From Aedes albopictus (taxonomy: Eukaryota > Arthropoda > Insecta > Diptera > Culicidae), in contig NC_085137.1 in assembly GCF_035046485.1 (NCBI RefSeq), positions 502,468,536 through 502,532,535 of the forward strand: a stretch of DNA of 64,000 bases, written 5' to 3'. A program made the position numbers and the translations under genes. Below the pieces are notes generated by a model, which was given only the letters and a program-made list of their open reading frames with translations, was not told the DNA's origin and made no database searches. Shown piece by piece: positions 33,499-46,650 of this stretch. The number at the start of each line of letters is the position of its first letter. The stretch's first letter is position 1.

Positions 33499-34370
33499 TA
33501 ACAATAAAATCAGCATCAAACTGCGCTTTCCGGCCGAAATAATTTAAACTAAAAAAAATTATTACTAAATGTGAAAATTGTGGAATGTTTGAATTGTCAT
33601 AACTTTTTTGTTTATTAGTTTATCATCACCAAATTTTTATGGTAGATTGCTAATACAATGGACCGTTTTCCCTAAAAAATTACATTGGTAAAAAGATAGG
33701 GTTTTGAGATATTTGAGTTTTTGTGACAAAAATGATATTTTTTAATATTAAAAAAAGATTTTTTTTTCACAGTGTACATTTTCTTAGGAATCACCATTTA
33801 GTTATCTAACTTTGCTGAACAATAAAATCTGCATCTAACTGCGATTTCTGATCGAAATAATTTACACAGAAAAAAATATTTACCAAATGTGAAAATTGTG
33901 AAATGTTTGAAATGTTATAACTTTTTTGTTTATTAGTTTACCATCACCAAATTTTTATGGTAGATTGCTAATACAATGGACCGTCTTCCCTAAAAAAATT
34001 ACGTTGGTAAAAAGATAGGGTTTTGAGATATTTGAGTTTTTGTGACAAAAATGATATTTTTTAATGTTAAAAAAGATGTTTTTTCACAGTGTATATTTTC
34101 TTAGGAATCACCATTTAGTTATCTAACTTTGCTGAAAAATTTATTGCAATCGAACGAACCATTTTGGCTGTGCAGATTTTTGAATATTTTTGAACCATTT
34201 TCACATACACCCTTTTGAAAAGTTAGTCGTGATTCAAAATAAAAATTTGATATCGGAAAATGACGATTTAGATGGAACTTAAAAACTGTGCAAAGTTTCA
34301 GTTCAATAGAAAATCATGAATTAAAAAATTTCCTTAATTTTGATGCTGTTGCTTGGAATCGCTCAGGTAT
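33499..34370 (-). repeat. interspersed repeat R, copies 2 and 3 in tandem
   Basis: Both copies match 31080-31600 on the opposite strand. The partial copy (33499-33817) and fuller copy (33818-34370) are direct repeats offset by about 319 bp, each starting AACAATAAAATC. Confidence 0.75.
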
Positions 34371-34384
34371 TTTACGAGGAATTG

Positions 34385-37300
34385 CCGAATTAATCTGCAA
34401 AAGAATTTTCCAAGAATTCTCAAAGGATTTTTGAAGAAATTTACAAAAAAAAATCTATATGGAAAATTGTCGAAGGGATTTTAAATGAAATTGCCAAAGA
34501 AAATCCCAAAGGTGTTGCCGAGAAAACTTTCAAAGAAACTGTCAAAAGAATTCCCAAAGATATTGCAAAAGCATTTCTAGAGAAATCAGCCAAATTAATT
34601 CCCAAAAAAGATGGCGAGGAAGTTTTGAAAAGAGATTTTGAACAAAATTCTAAAAAAATTACAAGAGTAATGTGAAAGAGAAATCCGAGGGAAATTTGGA
34701 TGCGAATTGCCGAATCAGCCAAGAGACTTTCCTAAAAATTTGAAATTTTCCTCAAAATCATGGCAATTTTATTGAAGTTTGTTCAGCCATTTCCTTGTTT
34801 TTTTTTTGGTAACTCCTGTGAAAATCGTTGAGAATTTGTATTGAAACGGTTTTGAAAATTATTTCGGAAGTTGCAATTCCTTCTATAATTTCTTCACATT
34901 TTTTTAAACAACAAGTCATTCGGAAATAACTTCGGCATTCCGAGAGAGATTTGGAAAAGAAATGCCGATTCAATTGCCAAGAAAATTTCCTAAAAATATT
35001 TCTAAGGAGTTGTTAAAGATATGCCCAAAAAAATAACCGCAGGAATTTGCAGGACATAGAAACAATTGCCTGACAAAATATTAAAAGGAATTTCCGATGA
35101 AATTCCGATTGTAATGATCAAATCAATTCCCCGAATTCTTTTTACCTTTGGGAATTTATCCGAAAGATTAATTGAAAGTCCTTCATTTTTTGCATTTTTA
35201 TTTGGCAATTTTTTTTTGAGAATTTCTTCGGCAATAAATTTGAAAATTCCATTAAAAAAATTCCCTCGGTAATTCCTCTTATTTTTTTTTTCAAAAAAAT
35301 CGTAGAAAACATTTTTGATCACTCCTCTGTGAACTCCTTGGGCCATTCGTTTGAAAATTGCGCAGGAAATTCTGTTAGGTATTCCTTTCACAAGAATCCG
35401 TTCGTCAGTTTCTAAGTAAATTCTTTCGGTAATCCAGTAACGACGGAATTCTGAAAGGTGTTTTCGCGGAAATTTCTAAAAAACATTTGATCATGGAAAA
35501 TTTGAACTAGAATTGCCGAAGAAATTTCACATCAAATTGCCAAAGAGAATCACATGGAAATTTTTAAAGGTTTTGTCGATAAAATTCCAAACAAATTACA
35601 CTAGTTTACAGCATTTTTGAACTCGGTAAGCTGATGATCATTTTTGGCGTACAATCATGCCCTGAGTTCGAAAACGTGAAGGAAAAAAATTACAGTAGAG
35701 CGGAATTTTTTTCGACTTTCCATACAAGGGTGACGATTTGAAATCGATTTTTGTTCTATTTTTAAGCAAAGTCGCTCACTTCAAACATCTCAATGCTCCC
35801 ATTGAGCTGAAATTTTTACTGTAACTCGCCTACACATGATATGTCAAATAAACGTCGAAAAAGAATTTTTAAATAGGGTTTTTCTTATTGAAAAAAAATA
35901 CTTTTCTTCAAAAAAAATTGGGAATTTTGCCAAAATTTAAGGAGATCGTCCCTAAAATTCGCCAATATCTTGAAAATCATCAATCTGACGCAAAACTTGT
36001 ATTCAGATGATCAAATGGTATTGAATTCAGCTTTTAATTTATGGAAAAAGATTTAAAATTGGTTGAACGCAATATGAATTTTAGTAAATTACATATTTTG
36101 TAAAGATGTAAAACTCGATATTGAGCTAAAACTCAAAAACAGGTCTACTTAAAATTTTTTGAAGGTCGATTTCGAAATCAGCGCTAAATTGTGCTTCAAA
36201 AATTTTGGTCGTTGACAGAAGTTCACGACTTTCGTTTTATTTTGTAAACTAGTGTTATCAAAAGAATTGCCAAGAAATTGCAAAAGTATTTCCAGAGAAA
36301 TCGGTCAAATTAATTCCCAAAAAAATGTCAATGAAGTCTTCAAACGAGATTTCGAACAAATTTCTAAATAAATTATTGGAGTAATTTAAAAAAAAAAACA
36401 CATCCAAAAGAAATTTGGAAGAGAATTACCGAATAATTTTTAAGAAAGTTTTCCTAAGAAGTTGCTGAAGAAATTTCAAAAAAAAATTGCTGTAGGAATT
36501 GATATAAAAACAATTGCCTGAGAAATTTTCAAAGGAATTTCCGACGAAATTCCGTATTATCAAATCAATTTACAGAGGAATCACCGACAATGTTTCCAAA
36601 ATAATGATCAAAAACGAAAATGTCAGAGATGTTTTAGATAAGACTTAGGGAAATTCTCCGGATTATTTTTTTAATTGAAATTCCTTTTGTTATTTCTCTG
36701 CATTTAAATCGAAAATTTCTTTGGGAACTATTCCGGCATCTTTTTGTAGAATCCGAGGGTAAATTATTTGAGAATTCCCTTTGCTTTGGAAAAGCCTTCG
36801 ATAGTTCCTTTAGAATTTTTTACAAAAAAAATCTTTGGAAACTTTTTTATTTAAAAATTTATCAGGCGAATCTTATGCGAATTTCTTTCACAACTCCTTT
36901 AAAGTATTTTTCAAGAATCCGTTCGTGATTGTATAAGTAAATTCCTCCGGTAATCCTTTTGGAAATATCTCAGATTATTAATTTAAAAATTTAGCTACTC
37001 TCACTCGAAAACGCTGAAGGTATTTGTAATAGAATAAGAGAATAACTTGTCGGTTTTCAAAGCAAAAATGCATGTGAAATACTACATCGCATTTCCGAAG
37101 GGATTCCAAGGTGGATTTCAAATGAAATTTCCCAAAATATTCCTTAGATAATTTCTAAAGGACTTGCAGAAAAAACTTCCAAACAAATTGCCAAGAAAAA
37201 TCCAAAGAAATTGCGCTTTCCAGAAATTGGCCAAACAATGGAAAGGAAGATTTCAAAAGAGTGTTTGAATAGATATCTAAAAAAAATCAAAAGAAATTAC

Positions 37301-37640
37301 TGCAGGAATTCAAATAGGAATTCCCGAAGTGATTATCGAAGACTACACCGAAAGAATAGCGAAAGGAATCCTCACAACAACGGCTTTAGAAATTTCCAGG
37401 CAAATTACTTCAGGAGTAAGCCAAATAAGTTCCGGAAGAATCGCTCAAATAAATTTACCCATGGGAATTCTCAACGGAATTTCCAAAGTAATAAACGAAA
37501 GATCACAGAGCACTAACTATCAAAGTTTTTAAAACAACTGCCTGAGAAATTTTCATAGGAATGTAATTTCTAATGTAATAATCAATTTCCATAGTAATAA
37601 CCAAAACAGTTTCGAAAATAATTTCCGAAAACGAAAACGC
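34385..37640 (-). repeat. degenerate array of alternating polarity
   Basis: Units such as GAAATTGCCAAAGAAATT dominate, alternating with TTCC-type stretches at about 35140-35460 and 36650-37010. Larger direct repeats are visible (TCACAAGAATCCGTTCG at about 35388 versus TCAAGAATCCGTTCGTGATT at about 36910). It is interrupted by the element at 35599-36254. Confidence 0.65.
35599..36254. mobile_element. TTA-flanked element inserted in the array
   Basis: Terminal inverted repeats CACTAGTTTACA and TGTAAACTAGTG, flanked by TTA (35596-35598 and 36255-36257). The array is GAAATT-type on both sides and absent inside. The 656-bp interior has no transposase. Confidence 0.8.
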
Positions 37641-37659
37641 CCGAGATGTTTTGTCAATT

Positions 37660-40004
37660 TTGAAAAATGAGTCAGTTCTCCTTTCAAACTATGGTATTAA
37701 ACCATGCAACCGTGTACCAATATTTTTAAAAATATTCCAAATTTTGAGTAACGAAATTATACCTATAGAGATTGTTTCCTTATATCGGTCCTTCGATTTC
37801 TGTTTATCGTTGAAAGCGTCGAAAATTTGTACGATGTGCTTCAAGCGTGAAGAAAAGCTCATTTCATGAACTCATTCGATATTGAACAACAAAATATCTG
37901 ATATGAATTTGCCCAATATCAACCACAAGTCTGTGCAGCAACCGATCCATAATGGATTGCCCTGCCGTCTTTGTTTCATAAATTTCCCTTTGGAAATCAC
38001 CCAAATTCCCCAAGGTTTTTTCTCATATCGGTTGACGACACATCACATCAAATTTACATCTTCGAAGGTCTCCTCCATACTCCAAACTCCAAACGGCGAC
38101 GACGTCGACAAAGACGACGTCGCGACACAACACGACATAATTTCCATCAATCACTTATCAGTGCAGCAGCGCCCGCCGGAGCACATTATCGATTTCGTTC
38201 AGCCCATCATCGAGAGATGACGAAGAAATAAAAAATAAAAAACTGGACGCGAAAACATCAACAATAGCGGACAACACAACAAACACACCGAAACACTGCC
38301 ATCATTCAATTGACACAGAAAACTGTGATGATGAACGGAATGCATTTGGGGAAAACAAGGTGGAATGCATCTCCTCCACCATACATTTTATCTTAAATCA
38401 AGAATCTTTTAATTTCTGTTTTCCGGTTTCTGTTGTCTGTCGTCTATCTAGTATCTTTCCTTTTATACATTTGCTCCTCTATTGTTTGTACAAAATTTTA
38501 TGTTTTTCGTCTTCTGCGTTCTTCATCTGCTGTTTTTTTTTATTTCGTCTTAATTGTCTTCACCTTTGCCTTTTTCTCTTTTGGCTTCCATTCTGCTGTT
38601 TTCTATCGCGGATTTTATATTCTGTTTTTTTTTCTTTTTTTTCTCTTATCTTTCTCTTTTGGTCTGAAACCTTCAATATTCTGTCTGTTATCTCCTAGCC
38701 TTTAACACTTGTCTTCTATATTTTATCTTCAAAATTTTTCCTCGCAAATAAGCAAAGTAACTTTCAAGGCAAGGCAGCATTTTTATTTTACTATGGTGAG
38801 ATCGTTCCATTTATTTCACAGTAAAATACTTCGACACTGATTCTTCATTAGGGCCTAACTGAAATTTTCGATTTCTCTTCATCGATCCTCTTTTTGTGTT
38901 ATTACAGAATGTGTATTGAGTTTTTCCAAAAATTTTTGATTGAAATGCGAAGGAGATGAGTACATCTTGCTATAGAAACAAAAAGAATAATGATTTTGTG
39001 TGTTTTCATCAAGTTATTAGCGAAAGAGATAGTCGACGAAGAGAAATCGATCAAGTCAGTTAGGCCCATATGAAAAATCACTGTGGAATTGAACACCTGC
39101 GGGCACATTTCACACCATGCCCCCTTCATTATACCCCACCATCGATGACGGCTACCTCCACAGAAGTGCGTTCAGCAAAGTTCACCATCTCTTTTGACAA
39201 GATGCCACGCACCGCAACCGCACGTCAAGATTTCACTATCTCGATCGTCGACCGGCGTGGCAGCAAGTGCTTGACCGACAATTGCACCATCCATCATACT
39301 CGGCAGCAATTTCTGGCGAGTAATAATGTCCAAACCAAACAATAATGACCACACCGACCCGATCGACGGCGATCGATTATTCTACGATGTCATCACCCGA
39401 TAATGGCCACGCTTTTCCACCCAAAAATAGTTTTTCGCAACGCAGCACAGAGTGAAAAGTACTTACCACCTTCGTCGTCACGGAGCAATTTGTTGGGAGT
39501 CAAATGGCTTACCTACAATGGAAAAGATGAGAAAAGAATGCTGGAATTAATGGGGAGATTTATATGGTATCGGAAAATAATTGAATTCTTTGTTTGCTTG
39601 ATGACATCCAAAAATAGAGGATTCACACCGGGGAATACTAATTGACGGATGATCGATTGATGTGGATTGGAAATGTGTACGTGTAATGAAAAAAAAAAAC
39701 CGCAGAGAAAAGTGAGTTTTGAAGAATATTGTACACATCTGATTTTAAAAAGTGAAATTTGTCATATGAGAAGGGTAAGAAGCAAAAATCGAGTATAACT
39801 TTCGAGTAAATGAGGTTTAAAATATTTCACCAATTCTTCAAAATGTATAGTAATTCAAAATGGACCCAATTTTCTCCGATTTATTGTAATTTTTCATATC
39901 ATCGTAAAAATTATCATAAAAACGTTCCTTAAGGTTTGAAATCTGAAGATTTTTTTGATATGCTCAGGTAGAAATCGACCAAGTGGTTGTTTAAACCCCT
40001 TTGC
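37660..40004. other. unique region
   Basis: Includes a CG-richer block (37900-38220, GACGACGTCGACAAAGACGA area) and a pyrimidine-rich block (38400-38700) whose long frames are composition artefacts. 39070-39400 is another GC-richer island. No gene recognised. Confidence 0.4.
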
Positions 40005-40013
40005 ATCTCGGCC

Positions 40014-40224
40014 CCGTGGAGCGGACCTGGTGTGATGGTTAGAACACTTGACTATCACGCTGAGGACCTGGGATCGAATCCCACTCCCGACAAACTCGCA
40101 AAATGTGAGTTCTTCCTTCGGAAGGGAAGCAAAGCGTGGGTCCCGAGATGAACTAGCCTATGGCTAAAAATCTCGTTAATACAAACAAAAAAATAAAAAT
40201 AAAAAATAAAAAAAATAAAAAAAT
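40014..40224 (+). mobile_element. tRNA-derived SINE with 9-bp duplication
   Basis: Head GGAGCGGACCTGGTGTGATG (A-box-like), B-box-like GGATCGAATCC, middle CTCGCAAAATGTGAGTTC and a long AAATAAA-rich tail. ATCTCGGCC is duplicated at 40005-40013 and 40225-40233. Same family as 48864-49043 and the fragment at 3611. Confidence 0.85.
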
Positions 40225-40233
40225 ATCTCGGCC

Positions 40234-40720
40234 TTTCATATATGAACTTAAATATAAAAAAACTGGTGAGCTCATTTCATGTAATTTTCTTTTTCTTTTT
40301 TTCGTTTCTCTAAAATAAAACAAAATAGTCTTTCCAAGACGGCCTTTTTTACATTCTATTTAAAAAAAAAATCCCTATAAAAAGCTTTTAATCAATCGTA
40401 AAAATGTGGAAGAAAATATCACAACAGATATCCAATTGGTTTGATTTAATAAACATAAAACGATCTTCAAAGTAACTGTCAGTAAATGTCGTAAAATTAG
40501 ATAAATCCCCAAGAAGTTTCAAGCTTACCCAAGTTATAAAACACATTTTGAAATCGTTCTACTAATAGAATACTAATCTAAACAGCAGATAACGTCTCGA
40601 AGGAGTCACACGAGGATCCGCGAAAGCTGCTTGAAACTAACTGGACTTCGAATCATTCCTTGGGTAGAATCTACCTTGAAAAATCACTCGTATGAGATAA
40701 AAATTGAGAACGAATTTATA
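40234..40720. other. AT-rich spacer
   Basis: Nothing recognised. Confidence 0.4.
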
Positions 40721-41110
40721 ATCTTATTCCTCAGATTTTTCCATAGAATTCAATTGCGTATCCTCCCGATAACTTTTTAAGGGAATTTTTTAAGTTATTT
40801 TGGAAGAAATAATCAAAAGAAAAATCTTAAAAAAATCTAAATGGGATATATTTAATAGAATCGCCAAATAAAATCCCAAGGAAATTTCTAAATGAGTTGC
40901 CGAAAAAACTTCCAAAATAATTGACAAAAGAATTTAAAAACAAATTGCTAAAGCATTTCAAAATAAATCGGCCAAATTAATTTCTAAAAATTCCAAAGAA
41001 GTTTTCAAAACAGAAATTTTAAATGCACAAATTTTTAAAGAAATTACCAGAGTAATTTAAAAAAAAATCCGAAAGAAATTTGGAAGAAAACAGTTAAACA
41101 GTTATCGGGC
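40721..41110 (-). repeat. degenerate GAAATT-type array block
   Basis: Units such as AAATCCCAAGGAAATTTC recur; similar to 34385-37640. Confidence 0.5.
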
Positions 41111-41889
41111 TCTGAAGTTATTTTTATTTTGTAAAAAGAGGAAAAAATATATTAAATCTTAAAAAAAAAACTCATATTTTGCGTGCCTTTGGAAAAAAAT
41201 CTTTGCGTTTATTCGAAATTTAATTTGTGAGAGATTCATAAAAAAAGAATGAAAATCGGTTGAAAATTGAAAAAGTTATGACACTTGAAGTGAAAACATC
41301 TTTTTGTTACTTGAAAATCCAACATTGAGGCGATTCAAATTCAGAGGTTTCTCTTTTTATATCCTTTTGATCCAGAAGAGCTTTCGAATTCCAGGTTTCA
41401 ACGTTTTTTTTTAAATAAGCCACAGCCTTCTAAAGAGGTTTCTTAACAAAAATTCTAGAAAAACTCATTGTTTTATTTATTTTTTTTTTATTTCATATTT
41501 TTTTTCTAAAAATAATGATAGTTCTTCACAATTTTTTGTGTGGAAATTACGAGACATTTTAAAGTTAGTTCTAGAAATGTTGCTCAATAGTCAATAAGTT
41601 TTAGAAGACTTTCCCAAATCGGAATTTAGAGGTATGAATTCTATTCTGAAGAAAATAATCCAAAAAGTTGTAGGAACCTTTACTCTCTTGTTTTTTTTTT
41701 CAATTTTAACTTTAAAATTGGTTTTATTTAAAAAAAACAGGAATAGTTTCAGAAAAAGATACTAGATAGAGAATCATATCATACAAAAGTGTTCAAAAAA
41801 CTTTCTGTAAAATTATCCAAAATTTATTAAAATTTTAATATTTTGAAAAAAAAAAAAATTTTTTACTAATTTTGATAAAATTGTCAGAA
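41111..41889. other. very AT-rich spacer
   Basis: Homopolymer A and T runs dominate; no feature recognised. Confidence 0.4.
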
Positions 41890-43330
41890 TAAATTCATCA
41901 AATACCTTTAAATCAGTTTCAAGAGGAAATTTATGTACAAACCTCTGCGGTATTGTTAATATTTTTTGTTCCAAAAAAAAATAAAGCGATACTTTTCAAT
42001 ACTTCTCCTGTCTCCCTAGAGAAATGTATGTAGGACTTTTTGAATGAATAAACTTGGAAATCTATAAACTTCTGTAGGTTTTTGTGAAGATGCACGACAG
42101 AAACGTTTGAAGAAATTATCGTGGGAATTTTGTAAGTAAGATGAAGTGAACGTATTCTTGAAGTAGCTGACGAAGTTGAACCTTCATAAATTTTCATGGA
42201 GATTATAAAACAATTTTCTGAAGTATTTTCCACGGCGTTTCTGGGGAAATTTCTAGAAGCAAATAGCCAAAAGTTTATAATCACTAACACTGCTAGATTT
42301 AATTTTGAAGAATCTTTGAGATACCGCACGAAAAAGTTGCAAAATGACAATTTCTGAATAAACTATTTGGAAATTTTTTAAAGAACTCGACGAAAAATCT
42401 AATAAAACATTTAAAAAAATCCCTGGCAAAATTTTCAAGAAAATGTAATACATCTTCATTGCAAACGATCTCTGAGGAATTTTTGGAAAACTGAATTTTA
42501 ACATAAATTATTGTAACAGAAGGTACAAAATATTCCTGTAAACTACTTTTCGATATATTCTTGTAAATTTTTGTATGTAACATGAGTTTGTGCAAGAATT
42601 CTCAAAAAAAATCTGGAGAAATATGTGGATGATGGTTTTATTAAAGATTTTTGGAGATATTTTAAACAAAAGAATGGGTATATTTAAATTCATTCCCAGA
42701 GTAACAGAAACAGACCAAGAAGAATTTTCAAAAGAGTTTCTGAGAAAAATGTTTTTTTTTTTTTAAATTTTATTTACGTGAGTGTATTTAACATTTTATT
42801 AGAGCTTAAGATTTAGTGGTATATTTTCAAAGAATATATTTTCATCATGAGAATTTTACATGGAATTTCTAAAAACTTCCTTAGAAATTTGGAAAGGTAG
42901 TCTTAGAGTTATTCCTCACATGTTCAAAAAAAAAGTTTCTTGAAAAGAGAAAGAATTTGTTGTAAAATTTTTGAAGATAACTTTAGAAACTTGAAATAAA
43001 TTCTAAAGAATGTCTCTATGGCTTACGTGGAAGCCATTTCTGTCAAATTGCTGTCGAATTCCATACTTCTGAAGGAAAAAAAGAGTAAATGGGCTTAAGC
43101 TTAAGGTCTTATTGAGAAATTTTGAAGAAGAATTTGAAAAGGCAACCTTGGGAAAAATCTAGTATAATTTGTAAGAATTCTAAATTAATTGAAAGATTAA
43201 TGTAATTTTGGCGAAATTGCTAGGAAAACTTCAAAGCATATTTCTCAATGAACGCTAGAAGGAGGGTGAATTGAATTCATGCAAAGCTCAAGAAAATTAC
43301 TAAACAATTCCTTTTTTTAAACTAGTTTAG
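41890..43330 (-). repeat. highly eroded GGAA-type array
   Basis: Units such as GGAATTTCTAGAAGC and AAATTTTTGAAGAA recur but are more diverged than elsewhere. Minus-strand frames of 83-139 codons in it are repeat products. Confidence 0.45.
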
Positions 43331-43929
43331 CCCAACTTCTAATTCTTACAGAGTTGAAGGTTTTCAAAGCGGATTCACTAATAATTTCAAAATAAACACA
43401 ATCGCAAAGATTTTAAATACCACACAAAACTTGATCTTTTCTATAGTATCCATATACCTGTGTGAATGATTATGCGTAATCTTTCTTATTACCGACGACT
43501 TTTGATCGTGGAGAAAAACCTAACACAATATTCGAAAAGAGCCTATCTGAAATGTAGCCATTGAGAAAATCATATGAGAAGATCAGTGTATCAAACAATT
43601 ACCCGTACAGCGGATTTTTCGGCATATTTTTGTTTTATTCTAATGTTTACAACTTTTTTTATATGTTATTCAAGTCTGCTGAAATTGTGACCCTGAATAT
43701 TGAAGGTTATTTGTTGGTATTTTGAGTAAAATCAGATAAAAGTTTAACAAAGTTATAGAACTCATGAACCCTGTTTCAGTTAGGCTTTTATTGGCGGCTA
43801 TTTCAACTAGACTTTTAAAATTTTAAATTTTCCATTATCTTATATTTATTATTTTTGATTTATTCTTATCGAAAGGAAGGAAAGTTAATGAACTAATTAA
43901 ATTCTGCTGAAGGTTCGACTGTATGGTTT
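43331..43929. other. AT-rich spacer
   Basis: Nothing recognised. Confidence 0.4.
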
Positions 43930-44100
43930 CAACAATCAATTAAAACCGACTACTCAGTCTTGAACTAACAAACGATGTTTATTACTTGCCCAACGTTTCG
44001 ACACGGAGTTAGTGCATTCTTCAGGGGGAACTAGAATTTAAGAAGTAATAAACATCGTTTGTTAGTTCAAGACTGAGTAGCCGGTTCTAATTGATTGAAC
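43930..44100 (-). mobile_element. Penelope-like tail, with an inverted partial copy beside it
   Basis: On the minus strand CTGAAGA (44018-44024), a short stem and GAAAC (43995-43999) are followed by GTTGGGCAAGTAATAAAC, matching 20104-20150 in order. CTGAAGA still fits the CTGANGA hammerhead core. A plus-oriented copy of the AATAAACATCGTTTGTTAG to GAGTAGCCGGTT part follows at about 44043-44095. Inverted partial copies are common in Penelope-like insertions. Confidence 0.5.
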
Positions 44101-44845
44101 TGATTAAAATTATTGGAAAATACTGAAACAACAAGAATATACTTAAAGAGCTGCATGATTCTAAATTCAGGCTTCGTTTTCAGATAGGCCCTTTTAAATT
44201 CTACTTAAATTATCGATAAAAGTGACCCATTTTAGGACACAAACTAATACCACTATCAGTCAAAGTTTACATCAATCTTTCGAATAATGGAGTAAATTTG
44301 TGTGAGTGACTGCTGTTAGCTCCACGGAGCATGTTCGTAAAAAGACACACAACTTCTTGGGCTCTTTTCAAATGTAATTCCAGATTTATTGAGGTATCAT
44401 GAAGTATCACTTGTTGAAAAATTCTGCAAAATTACTCTTACCCTTATGGATGGAAAAATAGAAAAATAAATGGAAGATTAGATCTTCTTAGCATTTCTTT
44501 AAATGGTAAAAAATCTGAAATATCTTTTCTTAACTTTTGAACTGATTTAGGTGAAATTCGTAATAGTTATTTATGCAATGAGGAGAGAAATCATCATTTT
44601 AGCCAACGAGGCCTGCCTCTTTAAAGAAGGAAATTATAATGACGAATTGCAAAAAAAAAAAAATGTTGGTACTCCAAGCAAACAATAAATGGATGAGCAT
44701 CTTGCGAAATTAAAAAAAAATCTAACAGAAATCGAATTTCATGCGACAGGTTTCCATGAAAATTTTGGAAAAAAAATATTAAAAAGTCCCCAATCTAAGT
44801 CAAATTTAAAAAGAAAAAAATAGTGAAAGAAATCACTAGCAAATA
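44101..44845. other. AT-rich spacer
   Basis: Nothing recognised. Confidence 0.4.
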
Positions 44846-45600
44846 CCGTCACCGTGGGGGCTCGATTCACCGTGTGCCTTCGAATATTTTTTCATTATTT
44901 CCATATTATGATTGAATGATATGGCAATTTCCCTTCAATTTCACCAATACAACACTAATGTATTGTTACCATGTCAAAACGCTCATTAGAAAGATTTAAA
45001 AGTATCATTTTGACACTAAAGTGTGTTTACATGAAGCGGATTTCTGCTTGTTCACTGCATTCATAGTGAAAAAACGAAAACTGCGCTAAGGTGATTTAAG
45101 CGATAAACTAAATGTAGTAACGTTTTAATTCCACCAAGAAGCAATTTAATTCACATATCAGGTATGTATTTTGCATTACCGAAGTAAGTTTAACAAGAAA
45201 GTACGATTACTCGTACTTTTTAATTGAAACAAAAAGTCACGGTAAATGGGTACCCTAAAAATCAATGGTCTCCATTCACCGTGCCCCATATTGTCCTATA
45301 TATCTAGAAAAAATCGAAAATTTGAACATTCGTTTTTCTAATAAAATCTTGCAAGTTATTACTTGAAATGTATTTAAACGAAGAAAATTCCCTTGGCTGG
45401 GTTGTTAGGCGACCCTACTAATTGTACTATATCACCAAATTTTGAGAAAAATTTTCTACTTCTGTGGATATTGCTTTAATTTTAACCTATAATGAAGGCA
45501 ATTAAAAGCGGCACCAACAATGTTTATGAGACTGGTGTCAAATGACAGCCCTTATTTGCCCCGAATCCTCTTGGATCCACGGTGAATGGTGCCTTGACGG
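44846..45600. mobile_element. CACCGTG-family element, long member
   Basis: Begins CCGTCACCGTGGGGGCTCG and ends GGTGAATGGTGCCTTGACGG, flanked by TA (44844-44845 and 45601-45602). The first about 100 bp match 7588-7690. Further CATTCACCGTG motifs occur inside (about 45276). The 755-bp element lacks a transposase frame but could be closer to the parental form than the 240-bp hairpin. Confidence 0.8.
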
Positions 45601-45602
45601 TA

Positions 45603-45929
45603 GTTAAAAAAATGCGGAGGGATTTAGTAGAATAACTAGCCACAGAAGTCCAATGTCGCGACTGTTTGTGTGACTAACATCTAGTTTGCCACGCCCTTAC
45701 AGCGTCAGCAGTGGTACTAGAAGTGTCAAGTTAGTTTTGTTTACAATAACAAAAGGTCCTTTATCAGATGGACACTTTAAAATAGTAAATTATTGCAATT
45801 GAAGTTATTAAAATAATTATATAAGAAATGTGACTACAGCGCCATTGGAGTTCTAGTGTATTTCTATTAGGGATTTCTTTTGCAAAATTCCGAAAAGGAA
45901 CTCGACAACAAATTTAGAAAATAGTGCAC
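45603..45929. other. unique spacer
   Basis: Nothing recognised. Confidence 0.4.
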
Positions 45930-46650
45930 AGGGGATGGCCAAAATGTTTTGCATAGCCAATTTTTTCTTCTCACAAAAAAAGTTCAACACGCTGTAACTT
46001 TTCATAGAGTGCACCAAATTCTCAAATTTTGACTGTTTGTAAATCTGCCTCATTATTACAAATTTTAACTCGATTGGTTATTCTTTCGCGATGCTAGAAT
46101 CGTTCTCGTAAAAAACTGTTTTAGACCACCAATTTTTGAACTGTCATAGTTCGGAAACTATAGTAAACCGAATTCAATGAAATTTTGAATGTTCAAAAAA
46201 GGCATTTTTAGTTGTGATGGCACTTTAGTTATGATGGATTGGCACTTTTTGGATCTTTCTAAAAAAAATGATATTTTTGACATCACTGTCATTACATTTT
46301 AGCTGTGTTATCCAAAGATTTTCTACTTCTGTTTTCAAGATATTCTTAATAAGATATATTAGAGAATATTTGGGTAAAAAGAAGAACGCATTTTGTATTT
46401 TGGTGTGGTGTTGTAAATTTGACTTATTTTCCTTTAAATGAGTGATTACGTTTGTCTAAAAATTATTTTACGAGAACGGTTTTAGCTTTGCGAAAGATTG
46501 ACCAATCGAGCTCAAATTTTTACCAATGATGCAGATATAACAGGTTGATAAACAGTCAATATTTGAGATTTTTTTATGCAATCTATGAAAAGATACAGCT
46601 TGTTGGAGTTTTTGTGAGAGAAAAAAAGTTTCCTATCCCAAACATGCTAC
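45930..46650. mobile_element. foldback element with about 190-bp arms
   Basis: The left arm (45930-46120) and right arm (46455-46650) are reverse complements at moderate identity: CTGTAACTTTTCATAGA versus TCTATGAAAAGATACAG, and CGTTCTCGTAAAA versus TTTTACGAGAACG. The tips and target duplication are not resolved. Confidence 0.6.

Noticed and set aside
38360..38705. Hydrophobic membrane-protein-like frames of 90-112 codons
   Set aside because: The stretch is T-rich, and two frames give similarly hydrophobic strings, so composition explains it.
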